From contig JBEOJY010000046.1 of assembly GCA_040275305.1 (NCBI GenBank), positions 1 through 56,459 of the forward strand: a stretch of 56,459 bases of DNA. Direction: 5' to 3'. This document shows positions 40,462 through 49,912 of the stretch, piece after piece; position 1 is the first letter of the stretch, and the number at the start of each line of letters is the position of its first letter. This DNA comes from JBEOJY01 sp040275305. GTDB taxonomy: Bacteria > Pseudomonadota > Alphaproteobacteria > UBA9219. The notes below the pieces were generated by a model. It ran no database searches. It was not told where the DNA came from and worked only from the letters and a program-made list of their open reading frames with translations. The translations under genes were made by a program, and so were the position numbers.

Positions 40462-43400
40462 ATGCCACACCCTCGCCCTCACGGCAAGAAGCGTCCGCCT
40501 ATTGCGCGTCGCAGCCACAGGCTACCGGAAGCGCGTCTACCGCGCATTTTCTGGATAGTGCCTGTTTTCATAGCGATCGGGATTCTCGCGTTTGTCGTGA
40601 CGCTTGTTCGCGACGAAATGCGCACCTCGAAAATTCAGGCCGAGTGGCTGACCTGGTACGCCCGGCATGCAACCTATGGCCTTGAAGACGGCCCTAATCC
40701 TGCCTTGCGTACGCCAACTTACGGGCCATACAACAACCGTTTGGGCTACAGCTACATTCCTTATTTCACCAAGGCGCTGGAGGCGAACGATTACAGAATC
40801 TCCTCGCAAATGCGCCTGTCCGAAACGGCGGATATGTTGGTGGACAATGGACTTTACGGGGTCTACGTCCCCAAAACCGTCGCCGGGCTGACGATCTACG
40901 ATAACGCGCAGCGCAAGCTTTACGGCGCCAGTTACCCGACGCGCGTCTTTTCGGATTACGCCGCCATCCCGCCGCTCATGGTCGATACGCTGCTCTATAT
41001 CGAAAACCGCGAGCTGCTGCGCGACGGCCCCGTGACGCGCAATCCGGTGATCGAATGGGATCGCTTCTTTTATGCGATAATCGGCCACTTCCTACGTCAT
41101 ATCGTTCCGGGGTTCCATGCGGGCGGCGGCAGCACGCTGGCAACCCAGATTGAAAAATTCCGCTTCTCGCCCGGTGGCCAGACGGTCGGCGGGGGCGACA
41201 AGTTACGTCAAATCGTTTCGGCGTCCTTGCGCGTCTATCTCGACGGCCCAGACACGCGCAAGGCGCGCGAAATGATAATTCTGGATTACCTCAACAGCAC
41301 GCCGTTAGGGGCTAAACCTGGCTTCGGCGAGGTCAACAGTATCGGCGATGGCCTCTGGGCATGGTTCGGAATCGACCTTGTCGATGCGGCGACGGCGCTC
41401 AATCTTCCGGAAAACGACGCGGACTCCTTGCGCGTCAAAGCGAAAGTCTACCGCGCGGCGCTAGGCCTCATCCTCGCGCAGCGTCGCCCCAGTTATTACC
41501 TCGCGTCGAACAGGGCCGCGCTTAACGATTTGACCGACACGACGCTTGATCGGTTGGAGCAAGCGCAAATCATATCGCCAGTCTTGCGCCGCGCAGCCAA
41601 AACAGTCTCTTTTCGTTTCATTCAGGAAGTGCCGCTTCCGCCGCAGCCTCCATTTGTCGAACAGAAAGCCGTCAACGCCCTGCGTAGCCACTTGATGGGT
41701 CAGCTGGGTCTGAAACGTCTGTACGAAGTCGATCGGCTCGATCTTACGGCGCATAGCGCGCTTGATCAGGTGACGCAACGGAGGGTCGTGTCGTTCCTGC
41801 GCAAGATGGGCGATCCGGAATTCATCAAATCAATCGGCCTGTACGGCTTCCGTCTTCTGAAACCCGACAACGATCCCGCCAAGATCAAATGGAGCGTCGT
41901 GCTGTACGAACGCGGCGAGGACGGCAACAAGCTGCGGGTGCAGGCGGACAACATCGACGAGCCGTTCGACATGAACGAGGGCATGAAGCTGGATCTTGGC
42001 TCCACTGCTAAGATGCGCGCGCTCGTAACGTATCTGGAGATCATCGGCGAATTGCATCGCCGCTATGCCGGACTATCCGCCACCGACCTGCAGGGCATGG
42101 CGGAAGAAGCGCCCGACGATCTGACGGCCTGGGGAATCGAATGGCTAATGGAAAACACCGATGCCTCGCTGGAGCAAATGCTGCGAGCGGCCATGCGCCG
42201 CCGTTATTCCGCCAGCCCGTACGAAGTCTTCTTCACCGGCGGAGGTGCGCACCGTTTCGTCAATTTCGAAAGCAAGGAAGACGGCCTTGTGATGGATTTG
42301 CACGAGGCCTTCAGGGACTCGGTCAACCTCGTCTTTATCCGGCTGATGCGCGACATCATCAACTACACTGTGGCGCAGGGCGCGCAGACGAAGGAAGAGC
42401 TTATCGACGATCCCGACCAGCCAGCGCGCCAAAGCTACCTCGAACGCTTCGCGGAGCGCGAAGGCGGCGTCTTTCTCGACCGCTACATCAACGAATACGC
42501 GAATCTCTCGCCTGATCAGGCGCTCGACCGCCTCGCCAATCGCGGACATAAAGGCGCAACCGCGCGAACCGTCGTGTTTCGCTCGGTCCGCCCGCAGGCC
42601 GACTTCAAGCAATACGTGGCTTGGATGGCGCGGTTCGAATGGCGCGAAACGCTTGGGGAAACGCGACTCTCTCAGCTCTACGCCGCCTACGCCGCCGATA
42701 ACTACAGCCTTTCGGATCGCGGCTACATTGCCGGCATCAACCCGCTGGAACTTTGGCTTGCAGCCTATCTTCAGGCCAACCCCGGAGCCTCGCGCCGCAC
42801 GATCATGCAGGTAAGCCAACCCGTGCGCGTCGCAAGCTACGCGTGGCTCTACCGCCCGCGCCTGAAACACGCGCAGGACAATCGCATCCGCATTATTCTG
42901 GAGGAAGACGCATTCGCGCGTGTGCATAAACGCTGGGCGCGGCTGGGCTACCCGTTCTCCCGCCTTGTCCCCAGCCTCGCCACCACCATCGGTAGCTCCG
43001 GCGACCGCCCCGGCGCGTTGGCGGAGCTTGTGGGGATCATCCTGAACGACGGGGTGAGGCAGCCGATCACGCGCTTTGATCGTCTGGATTTTGCGCAGAA
43101 CACGCCCTATCAGACGATCCTGACGCGCAATGCGGCGCAGAATCGTCAGCAAGTCCTCGACCCTGCCATTGCGAAAGTCATGCGCGACGTCATGAACGAG
43201 GTCGTAGAAAACGGCACTGCCAAGCGCGTGCGCGGCGTCTATGTGGATGCGCAGGGCAATCCGCTGGCTGTTGGAGGAAAAACCGGAACCGGCGACCATC
43301 GTTATGAAGAATTTGCGCCGGGAGGACGCCTGAAAGCCTCGCGTGTCGTCAACCGCACAGGAACCTTCGCCTTCTATATCGGCGATCGCTTCTTCGGAAC

Positions 43401-43833
43401 CATCACGGCCCATGTGGCTGGCGCGGATGCGGGTGAATATAAGTTCACAAGCGCGCTGTCGGCCCAGATGCTCAAAGCTCTCGCCCCCGTGTTGCAGCCA
43501 ATGATCAATGGCTCGTCGTCACAGGAAACCATCGCAATCGAAGGCGCGATTCCCGGCAAGGATCAGGAAACATCGCCGAACGAACGGCAGACAGGATTGC
43601 AGGAAACCGGGGACGATATAGAAGTCTGGGTCGAAGAAGAAGATGCGAAAGTCCTGTATCGCGGCAAAAATGGACAAACAAAATTGCAGAAAGTTAAGAG
43701 CGTGAGGAAGACAGGGGTTGACGGAGACGATACGGAAGCGGAAGAAGGTACGCAATCCGAGGTTGATTTTGAGGAAGATTTGCCCGAAGAATCGCCCAAG
43801 GATTCCAACACGTCACGCGGTGCGAAACCATGA
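40462..43833 (+). CDS. Large bifunctional class A penicillin-binding protein
   Basis: It polymerises and cross-links peptidoglycan. The 1123 residues are longer than most class A PBPs. It has a basic cytosolic tail, one transmembrane helix (about 30-50) and a GT51 transglycosylase domain with the catalytic Glu in YIENREL (Glu181), GGGSTLATQ and LNSTPLG. The transpeptidase domain has motifs STAK (Ser514-Lys517), SVN (Ser620) and KTG (Lys940). The ~320-residue distance from SVN to KTG is unusually long, so an insertion sits within the transpeptidase domain. The last ~110 residues are acidic and disordered. The neighbour downstream is an IalB-family secreted protein. Confidence 0.88.
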   Translation: MPHPRPHGKKRPPIARRSHRLPEARLPRIFWIVPVFIAIGILAFVVTLVRDEMRTSKIQAEWLTWYARHATYGLEDGPNPALRTPTYGPYNNRLGYSYIPYFTKALEANDYRISSQMRLSETADMLVDNGLYGVYVPKTVAGLTIYDNAQRKLYGASYPTRVFSDYAAIPPLMVDTLLYIENRELLRDGPVTRNPVIEWDRFFYAIIGHFLRHIVPGFHAGGGSTLATQIEKFRFSPGGQTVGGGDKLRQIVSASLRVYLDGPDTRKAREMIILDYLNSTPLGAKPGFGEVNSIGDGLWAWFGIDLVDAATALNLPENDADSLRVKAKVYRAALGLILAQRRPSYYLASNRAALNDLTDTTLDRLEQAQIISPVLRRAAKTVSFRFIQEVPLPPQPPFVEQKAVNALRSHLMGQLGLKRLYEVDRLDLTAHSALDQVTQRRVVSFLRKMGDPEFIKSIGLYGFRLLKPDNDPAKIKWSVVLYERGEDGNKLRVQADNIDEPFDMNEGMKLDLGSTAKMRALVTYLEIIGELHRRYAGLSATDLQGMAEEAPDDLTAWGIEWLMENTDASLEQMLRAAMRRRYSASPYEVFFTGGGAHRFVNFESKEDGLVMDLHEAFRDSVNLVFIRLMRDIINYTVAQGAQTKEELIDDPDQPARQSYLERFAEREGGVFLDRYINEYANLSPDQALDRLANRGHKGATARTVVFRSVRPQADFKQYVAWMARFEWRETLGETRLSQLYAAYAADNYSLSDRGYIAGINPLELWLAAYLQANPGASRRTIMQVSQPVRVASYAWLYRPRLKHAQDNRIRIILEEDAFARVHKRWARLGYPFSRLVPSLATTIGSSGDRPGALAELVGIILNDGVRQPITRFDRLDFAQNTPYQTILTRNAAQNRQQVLDPAIAKVMRDVMNEVVENGTAKRVRGVYVDAQGNPLAVGGKTGTGDHRYEEFAPGGRLKASRVVNRTGTFAFYIGDRFFGTITAHVAGADAGEYKFTSALSAQMLKALAPVLQPMINGSSSQETIAIEGAIPGKDQETSPNERQTGLQETGDDIEVWVEEEDAKVLYRGKNGQTKLQKVKSVRKTGVDGDDTEAEEGTQSEVDFEEDLPEESPKDSNTSRGAKP

Positions 43834-43900
43834 AGCATGTTTGTGCAAGAAATAAACCCATTGCGTCAAGAGTATCGGTAATCGCTGCCGACAAACCGGC

Positions 43901-44013
43901 GTCATGCCCGCGAAGGCGGGCAACCATCTCCCGTTCTCGGATCAAGAGATTCTTTCGCATGTTTTGCCCTTGCTTTAACGCCGGGGAATGGATGCCCGCC
44001 TTCGCGGGCATGA
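43901..44013. repeat. Family D palindromic repeat overlapping the start of the ialB-like gene
   Basis: GTCATGCCCGCGAAGGCGGG and its mirror CCCGCCTTCGCGGGCATGAC enclose a spacer with GAGATTCTTTCGCATGTTTT, close to the copy at 37613. The final ATGAC contains the probable start codon of the following gene (44010). Confidence 0.7.
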
Positions 44014-44801
44014 CGCTGCGCCCTCGGCGATCCATTGGCCTGACAGCCGCCGTCGCTTGTCTTCTGGTAAGCCTCGCCATGCCTCATCATGCCGCAATGG
44101 CGAAAACCGTCCAAAAAACGGAAACCACCATGTCCAACGGTCAAAAAGCGCTTGGGACTTTCGGAAGCTGGCGCGCCTTTTCGTTCGAGGAGCAGGGGCA
44201 GACCGTGTGCTACATGGCGATGCCGATCCATGCAGCCAAACAAAAAGGATTCAATCGCGGAGCCTCGCGCCTAACCATCACCCACCGCCCGTCCGAAAAC
44301 AGCCGCGATGTCGTAAGCTATACGGCGGGCTTCGCCCTCAAGCCGGGCAGCGACGTGAAGATCAACATCGGCAAGGCGAGCTTCAGCCTGTTTACGGCGC
44401 AATCGAACGCATGGACCCGCGACCCCGCGACCGACCGCGCGCTTGCGACCGCGCTGCGTCACGCGCCTTCGCTGACCATTGCCGGAATACCGGCCAAGCA
44501 AGGCGCGTCAGCTGTAACGGACACGATTGACCTCTCCGGCGCGGACAAAGCCTACCGCGCCATGAGCAAGTCTTGCGGCATCGAAGTGCCTGAAGAAAAA
44601 CGCCCCAAGCCGACAGTCGCCGCGCCCAAGAAGGGGGAAACAAAAAAAACGGACGCCAAGCACAAGAAAGACGCAAAAGAGTCTGCGCATAAGACAGCGC
44701 CCCAAAAGGCCACTAAGCCGCATTCTCAACCTCCGGTCAAACACCACCTCTCGACCGGCAACGCGCCCAAAGTTGCGCCGCAAAGGAACAAAGTGGAATA
44801 A
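44010..44801 (+). CDS. Invasion-associated locus B (IalB) family secreted protein
   Basis: The product has 263 residues from ATG 44010, which begins MTLRPRRSIGLTAAVACLL, a good Sec signal peptide ending near AAMA. The IalB domain (about 45-190) is seen as FGSWRAFSF...CYMAMP, TITHRPSENSRDVVSY, KPGSDVKINIG, SLFTAQSNAWTRDP and a final SKSC. IalB was described in Bartonella, but the family is widespread in non-pathogens. The C-terminal ~75 residues are Lys/Pro/His-rich and disordered. The frame is open from 43830, overlapping the PBP stop, but 43830-44009 is repeat sequence. The start codon comes from the family D repeat, and no good ribosome-binding site is seen. Confidence 0.8.
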   Translation: MTLRPRRSIGLTAAVACLLVSLAMPHHAAMAKTVQKTETTMSNGQKALGTFGSWRAFSFEEQGQTVCYMAMPIHAAKQKGFNRGASRLTITHRPSENSRDVVSYTAGFALKPGSDVKINIGKASFSLFTAQSNAWTRDPATDRALATALRHAPSLTIAGIPAKQGASAVTDTIDLSGADKAYRAMSKSCGIEVPEEKRPKPTVAAPKKGETKKTDAKHKKDAKESAHKTAPQKATKPHSQPPVKHHLSTGNAPKVAPQRNKVE

Positions 44802-44875
44802 AGGCGCTGGAACAGCATGGGGTGGGTGCGCAACCTTTGACAACCACATGATAAATAAAGCATTCTAGCCCCATC

Positions 44876-46051
44876 ATGAACCAATCTGTTAACCAAACGC
44901 ATGCGGCGGAGGCTAAACGCAACCTCATCGGCCTCGACAAGGTGGAACTGGCCGAGACACTGACGGCGCTGGGGCTGGAGCCGTTTCGGGCCAAGCAGGT
45001 CTGGGCGTGGATCTACATGCGCGGCGCGACCGACTTTGCGCAGATGACGACGCTAGCGAAACCTGTGCGCGAACAACTCGCGGAGCATTTCACGCTGGAT
45101 CGCCCCAGCGTCTCGCGCGAGCAGAAATCCGAAGACGGAACCTCGAAATGGCTCTTGCGCATGGCCGACGGGCAGGAGGTCGAAAGCGTCCACATCCCCG
45201 AAGAGGATCGCGGCGCCTTGTGCGTGTCGAGCCAAGTTGGCTGCACGCTCACCTGCCGCTTCTGCCACACAGGAACCCAACGCCTCGTGCGTAACCTGAC
45301 GGCGGGCGAAATCGTGGCGCAGGTCATGGTGGCCCGCGACCGCTTGCAGGAATGGCCCTCGACGCGCGAACAGCGCATGCTTTCCAACATCGTCATGATG
45401 GGGATGGGCGAACCCTTGTTCAACTATGACAACGTCGCCAAGGCGCTGAAGATCGTCATGGATGCCGACGGCATCGCCATAGGCAAGCGCAGGATCACGC
45501 TCTCCACATCGGGCGTTGTGCCGATGATCCGCAAGTGCGGCGAGGAACTGGAAGTCAACCTCGCCATCAGCCTCCACGCCGTAACCGACGAGCTGCGCGA
45601 TGTGATCGTCCCGATCAACCGCAAATACCCGATCAAGGACTTGCTGCAAGCCTGCCGCGACTATCCCTCGGCCAGCAACGCGCGGCGTATCACCTTCGAA
45701 TACGTGATGCTAAAGGGCGTGAACGACAGCCTCGCGGACGCGAAGCAGCTCGTGCGCCTCCTGCGCGGCATCCCGGCCAAGATCAACCTGATCCCGTTCA
45801 ACCCGTGGCCCGGCTCGCCGTTCGAGTGCTCGTCATGGGAGACGATCAACGCCTTCGGCGACCTCGTGAACGCCGCAGGCTACGCCAGCCCCGTCCGCAC
45901 GCCGCGAGGCCGCGACATCATGGCCGCTTGCGGCCAGCTCAAATCCGACAGCCTCCGGATCGGAGCCGCCGAACGCGCCGCCCTCGCCGCCGTCATCGCG
46001 GAAAAGGAAAAAGAGCAGGGGTTGAATGCCGCGCAGAATGTCACGACGTAA
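44876..46051 (+). CDS. rlmN: 23S rRNA (adenine(2503)-C(2))-methyltransferase RlmN
   Basis: RlmN is a radical-SAM enzyme that methylates C2 of A2503 in 23S rRNA and A37 in some tRNAs. The product has 391 residues. The cluster-binding motif is C-x3-C-x2-C at Cys123, Cys127 and Cys130 (CTLTCRFCHTG). The N-terminal helical domain binds RNA, and the methyl-carrying Cys is expected in the C-terminal region (AACGQLKSD, ending the radical-SAM barrel). It is a single gene between the IalB-like gene and a family B repeat. Confidence 0.96.
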   Translation: MNQSVNQTHAAEAKRNLIGLDKVELAETLTALGLEPFRAKQVWAWIYMRGATDFAQMTTLAKPVREQLAEHFTLDRPSVSREQKSEDGTSKWLLRMADGQEVESVHIPEEDRGALCVSSQVGCTLTCRFCHTGTQRLVRNLTAGEIVAQVMVARDRLQEWPSTREQRMLSNIVMMGMGEPLFNYDNVAKALKIVMDADGIAIGKRRITLSTSGVVPMIRKCGEELEVNLAISLHAVTDELRDVIVPINRKYPIKDLLQACRDYPSASNARRITFEYVMLKGVNDSLADAKQLVRLLRGIPAKINLIPFNPWPGSPFECSSWETINAFGDLVNAAGYASPVRTPRGRDIMAACGQLKSDSLRIGAAERAALAAVIAEKEKEQGLNAAQNVTT

Positions 46052-46085
46052 GCTAACGCAGGCACTAAATTTAGGCATAAAAAGA

Positions 46086-46210
46086 CGAACGTCAAGAAAA
46101 GGACCGTCATTGCGAGGAGCGAAGCGACGTGGCAATCCAGAGCCACAGAGGACGGCGCTTGCGATTCTAGATTGCCACGTCGCTTCGCTCCTCGCAATGA
46201 CGGTCCTTAC
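46086..46210. repeat. Family B palindromic repeat, near-perfect hairpin
   Basis: ACCGTCATTGCGAGGAGCGA, with GCGACGTGGCAATCCAGAG, is exactly mirrored on the right by GCCACGTCGCTTCGCTCCTC and GCAATGACGGTCC. It is the most symmetrical copy in the window. It occupies the gap between rlmN and the LysE gene. Confidence 0.78.
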
Positions 46211-46286
46211 TACGATGAGTGCCCATGCAACCCTAATGAACGACTAGGGAGTTACGGTTTGCCATTTAATTTGAAGGACAAATGTG

Positions 46287-46946
46287 ATGCCCGACATTTC
46301 CCCCTATCTCCTCCAATGGTTCGCGCTGATCGCGGTGTTCACGCTCGCCGTCATCTCGCCGGGTCCTGATTTTGTCATGGTCGTGCGCAACGCCGTCGTG
46401 CATTCGCGCCGGGCAGGGATCATGACGGCGCTAGGGCTGGGAGCCAGCATATTGATCCATGTGACCTACACAGTGCTCGGACTCGCCGCCGTGATCGCGC
46501 AGTCCGTCATGCTGTTCAACGCCATCAAATACGCAGGCGCAGCCTACCTGATCTATATCGGGATCAAATCGCTGCGCTCGAAAGGCGTCGCAGCTTCCGC
46601 CATTGACAAAGCCGTTGCGCAGGACGCTGCGCATAAGCCCAAGCAAATGACCGACCTTGCCGCGATGCGTTGCGGATTCCTGACCAATGCGCTGAACCCC
46701 AAGGCGACGTTGTTCTTTCTCGCGATTTTCAGCCAGATCGTCCGCGCCGATACGCCGTTAGCATGGCAGGCGGCATACGGCCTCACCTGCGCCGCGATTA
46801 TCATAGCGTGGTTCAGCCTCGTGTCAGTCGTGCTGACCCACAGAAAAGTCCGCCATCACTTCCTGAAAGCCACAAAGTGGATCGACAGAGTCTGCGGTGG
46901 CCTCATGATCGCTCTGGGGATCAAAGTCGCGCTCACCACGCGATGA
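46287..46946 (+). CDS. LysE/RhtB-family amino acid exporter
   Basis: The 219-residue inner-membrane protein has six predicted helices and is an exporter of amino acids or derivatives. The family pattern is clear: PGPDFVMVVRNAV near residue 25, G-L-G-A-S-I-L-I-H, and K-Y-A-G-A-A-Y-L-I-Y-I-G. It ends with NPKATLFFLAIFSQ. The ATG at 46287 has AAGGA eight bases upstream; a GTG one codon earlier is also possible. Substrate unknown. Confidence 0.92.
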   Translation: MPDISPYLLQWFALIAVFTLAVISPGPDFVMVVRNAVVHSRRAGIMTALGLGASILIHVTYTVLGLAAVIAQSVMLFNAIKYAGAAYLIYIGIKSLRSKGVAASAIDKAVAQDAAHKPKQMTDLAAMRCGFLTNALNPKATLFFLAIFSQIVRADTPLAWQAAYGLTCAAIIIAWFSLVSVVLTHRKVRHHFLKATKWIDRVCGGLMIALGIKVALTTR

Positions 46947-46974
46947 CAAAGCTGGTTTCCGAGCAGAGTGAGCG

Positions 46975-47943
46975 TCACCAGCCAAGCTTCTTCCTCGGAT
47001 CATAGGCTCTCTTCTTCGCCCATTTCTCGATCAACTCCTTGAAGTCGTCGGGCAGGGGATCGGGCAGCATGATCGAAAGTCTAACGAACATATCGCCGCG
47101 CTGATCGCCTTGCGGAGCAGGCACGCCCTTGCCTTTCAGGCGCAACTTGGCCCCGGAATTCGCGCCTTGCGGGACTTTGACCGTGACGCTTCCGTCAAGT
47201 GTGGGAACCTTGATGCTTGCGCCGCTCACCGCTTCCGGCACGCTGATCGGCACGTCGAGTAAGATATCGTTATCCTTGCGTTTGAAGTAAGGATGCGGCT
47301 CGATATGGATCTCAATGATCGCATCGCCAGCTCCCGCTGGGCCGCTATGGCCCTGTCCGCGCAGACGCAGCTTGTGACCGTCCGCAGTGCCTGGCGGAAT
47401 GGTAATGTCGATCGTGCGGCCATTCGAAAGCGCGACGCGCTGCTTGGAGCCAAGACAAGCGTCCGGCAAAGTCACCGTGAGGGTATAGGTCATATCGCCG
47501 CCGCGCGCCGCAGCTCCGGCCCCCCCCATGCCCGGCCCGCCTGCGCCTCCCCGTCGCCCCTGCGCCGCCCCCATGAACTCGGCCAGAATATCCTCGACGC
47601 CGCCGAATTGTGAAAACGGGTCTTCGCCCGGTCTTCCGCCGAATGAACCCGATGTCCTCCGTCCTCCACGCCCGTTGCCGAAAGAATGACCGCCGCCATA
47701 CCCCCGGCTGAAGGCGCGTTCGTTGCCCATCTCGTCAATCTCGCCCCGGTCGTAACGCGCGCGTTTGACGGGATCGGTCAAAAGATCGTGGGCGTTGACG
47801 GCTTCCTTGAACTTTTGCTCGGCATCCTTGCGCCCCGGATTGAGGTCAGGATGGTGTTTCTTCGCAAGCTTGCGATAGGCGCTCTTGATCTGGTCCGGGG
47901 TCGCCGTCTTGGGAACGCCAAGAATGTCATAAGGATCGCGCAT
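46975..47943 (-). CDS. DnaJ-type co-chaperone without zinc finger (CbpA/DnaJ class B-like)
   Basis: The 322-residue protein stimulates Hsp70 (DnaK) ATPase. The J domain (residues 1-68) contains the essential HPD in KKHHPDLNP. A Gly/Arg-rich linker follows (about 80-150), then two beta-sandwich substrate-binding domains typical of DnaJ C-terminal regions. The CxxCxGxG zinc-finger repeats of DnaJ itself are missing. It is a single-gene unit, convergent with the LysE gene. Confidence 0.93.
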   Translation of the reverse strand: MRDPYDILGVPKTATPDQIKSAYRKLAKKHHPDLNPGRKDAEQKFKEAVNAHDLLTDPVKRARYDRGEIDEMGNERAFSRGYGGGHSFGNGRGGRRTSGSFGGRPGEDPFSQFGGVEDILAEFMGAAQGRRGGAGGPGMGGAGAAARGGDMTYTLTVTLPDACLGSKQRVALSNGRTIDITIPPGTADGHKLRLRGQGHSGPAGAGDAIIEIHIEPHPYFKRKDNDILLDVPISVPEAVSGASIKVPTLDGSVTVKVPQGANSGAKLRLKGKGVPAPQGDQRGDMFVRLSIMLPDPLPDDFKELIEKWAKKRAYDPRKKLGW

Positions 47944-48020
47944 GATCTGTCCAGCAAAGCCGCGCCGGGTCCTCTAAGTCAACAAAAAACGTAACTTCCA
48001 AGCTCTTTCAGAGGCCTATC

Positions 48021-48163
48021 AAGGCAAACGTCGCAGAAAGGGCCGTCATCGCGAGGAGCCTCCTTCAGGCGACGACGCGATCCAGAGCCACAGAGGCCGT
48101 TCTATCGACTCTGGATTGCCGCGTCGCTTTCCGCCTTCGGCGGAAAACTCCTCGCGATGACGC
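48021..48163. repeat. Family B palindromic repeat
   Basis: AAACGTCGCAGAAAGGGCCG and TCATCGCGAGGAGCC begin the left arm; the right arm has CTCTGGATTGCCGCG and AAAACTCCTCGCGATGACGC. The gap 47944-48277 holds this repeat and the terminator of the lipoprotein gene. Confidence 0.68.
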
Positions 48164-48218
48164 TAACTTTTATACTTTTCTTGATCTGTCTTCATCGCGT
48201 TTCTGCTTGGGAGTTACC

Positions 48219-48257
48219 AAAAAACAACGCAGCTCCCTTCCTCAGGGCGGAAGGGAG
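48219..48257 (-). terminator. Rho-independent terminator of the glycine-zipper lipoprotein gene
   Basis: On the minus strand CTCCCTTCC (48257-48249) pairs perfectly with GGAAGGGAG (48241-48233), and a run of six T follows at 48224-48219. Confidence 0.75.
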
Positions 48258-48277
48258 TTCGCTAAACCAGCATTAAC

Positions 48278-48751
48278 TTACTGCACGATCTTCCACGATC
48301 CGTCCGGCTGCTGGCAAGCCTTGCCATAACCTTGCTGGCGCTGTCCGCCAACCGTGATGGTCTGCTGGAACTCGCGGCAGTAGGAGCCACCCTGATCATA
48401 GCCATCGCGCACAGGGACAATCACGCCGGAGTTTCCGTTCTGAGGATTATTCCAAGTGATCTGCTGCCCGATCGGCGCGGCATAGGCGCGCTGTTCGGCG
48501 CGAACGGCCGCCGTGCGGTCGCCTTCGTCCACCACGGATCCAAGACGATTGCCTGCGAAGCCGCCAAGCAGAACGCCAGCAAGCGTGGCCGCAGCCTTGC
48601 CGGAGCCATGACCGATCTGGCTGCCAATTAAGCCGCCAGCGGCCGCGCCGCCAAGCGTGCCCAGCGATTCGCCGCCGCCCCAGTTCTCAGCCTGACAGGC
48701 TGTAAGCAAAACGGATGCGGAAAGGACTGCGATAACTGATTTGCGGAACAT
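48278..48751 (-). CDS. Glycine-zipper lipoprotein (17-kDa surface antigen family)
   Basis: The product has 157 residues from ATG 48751, which has AGGA about seven bases upstream. A lipoprotein signal is present (LSASVLLTAC). A glycine-zipper segment, GGAAAGGLIGSQIGHGSGK followed by LLGGFAGNRLG, spans residues about 35-75. The C-terminal domain ends CREFQQTITVGGQ and PDGSWKIV, a signature of the rickettsial 17-kDa antigen family. The product is expected in the outer membrane facing the periplasm. These proteins are linked to envelope stability, but function is not settled. Confidence 0.9.
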   Translation of the reverse strand: MFRKSVIAVLSASVLLTACQAENWGGGESLGTLGGAAAGGLIGSQIGHGSGKAAATLAGVLLGGFAGNRLGSVVDEGDRTAAVRAEQRAYAAPIGQQITWNNPQNGNSGVIVPVRDGYDQGGSYCREFQQTITVGGQRQQGYGKACQQPDGSWKIVQ

Positions 48752-48887
48752 GGCGTATCCTCGTGCGTTAAGCGTCAAGATCGCAGGGCGTCCAAACGTC
48801 CTGCGGAATTCATTGCTGCAAAACTCTAGCCTAAGGACTAATCTTGACGCAACTGTGACGCATCAAGGCAAATATGAAGGCCAATGA

Positions 48888-49829
48888 ATGACAACGCCAG
48901 AACAATCACCCAAGCAAACCGAGCGGAAACCAGATACTGCGCGCCTGCGCCGCTGGACGACCTATGCGAGTGTAGGGGTGTCTTCGACCCTGATCCTGAC
49001 CAAGCTGGGGACCTACCTCGCCACGGATTCCGTGGCGATTTTGTCCTCGCTGCTCGATTCGACTGTGGACCTGATCGCCTCGCTGGTCACGATGTGGGGT
49101 GTCGCGAGCGCCCTGCGCCCCCCCGATAAGGAGCACCGTTTCGGCCACGGCAAGGCCGAAGCGCTCGCCGCGCTGGCTCAAGCCGCTTTTATCATCGGCT
49201 CTTCGGTCTTTCTAAGCTACGAAGCCCTGAACCGCCTGTATCATCCCCGCGAGATTTCGCATGAAGAGCTGGGCTACGGCGTCATGGTGTTCGCCATCGT
49301 GATGACTCTGCTGCTGCTGGCCTTTCAGCGCTACACCATCCGCCGCACGAACTCGATGGCGATTGACGCAGATCATCTGCACTACACGGGCGATGTCGGA
49401 ATCAACGTGGCGGTCATCGTGGCTCTGGGGCTGTATCAATGGACGGGCCTTGCGTGGTTCGATCCGCTCTTTGCCGTCCTGATCGCGGGCAAACTGATTC
49501 TCACGGCATGGCATGTCGCGGCAAAGGCGCTCAATGTTCTAATGGACCGCGAGCTGCCGGACGAGGCGCGGGAACAAATCCGTGACCTTGTGTGCCGTCA
49601 CCCCTCCGTGCGCGGAGTCCACGACATGCGCACGCGCTCGGACAGCGACCGGGTCTTCATCGAAATGCACGTGGAAATGGACGGAAACATCAATCTGACC
49701 ACCGCACATAAGGTTGGAGAAGACCTCGTCGACGGCTTACGGAAAATTCATCCCAACGCCGACATCATGATTCATCAAGACCCGGCAGGCATCAAGGAAG
49801 ACCGCCTCGACGAAAAGCTAATCACCTGA
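48888..49829 (+). CDS. Cation diffusion facilitator family metal transporter
   Basis: The 313-residue inner-membrane exporter of divalent metal (Zn, Fe, Co or Mn; specificity unclear) exchanges metal for protons. Six transmembrane helices are expected. The metal-site residues appear as SLLDSTVD in helix 2 and ADHLHYTGDVG in helix 5. EHRFGHGKAE is the conserved loop after helix 2. The C-terminal ~85 residues are the cytosolic metallochaperone-like domain. It starts at the ATG at 48888 with AAGG upstream. Confidence 0.93.
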   Translation: MTTPEQSPKQTERKPDTARLRRWTTYASVGVSSTLILTKLGTYLATDSVAILSSLLDSTVDLIASLVTMWGVASALRPPDKEHRFGHGKAEALAALAQAAFIIGSSVFLSYEALNRLYHPREISHEELGYGVMVFAIVMTLLLLAFQRYTIRRTNSMAIDADHLHYTGDVGINVAVIVALGLYQWTGLAWFDPLFAVLIAGKLILTAWHVAAKALNVLMDRELPDEAREQIRDLVCRHPSVRGVHDMRTRSDSDRVFIEMHVEMDGNINLTTAHKVGEDLVDGLRKIHPNADIMIHQDPAGIKEDRLDEKLIT

Positions 49830-49912
49830 AATTTTCCATGAAGACGTCTTACATTTGCCATAGAACGGGATGATGATCCTCACTCAGAAAGTAACTCATA
49901 TGGGAGAATATC

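Noticed and set aside
42145..43413. 422-residue open frame antisense to the large PBP
   Set aside because: It is a shadow of a high-GC coding region. The plus-strand frame has all the PBP motifs.
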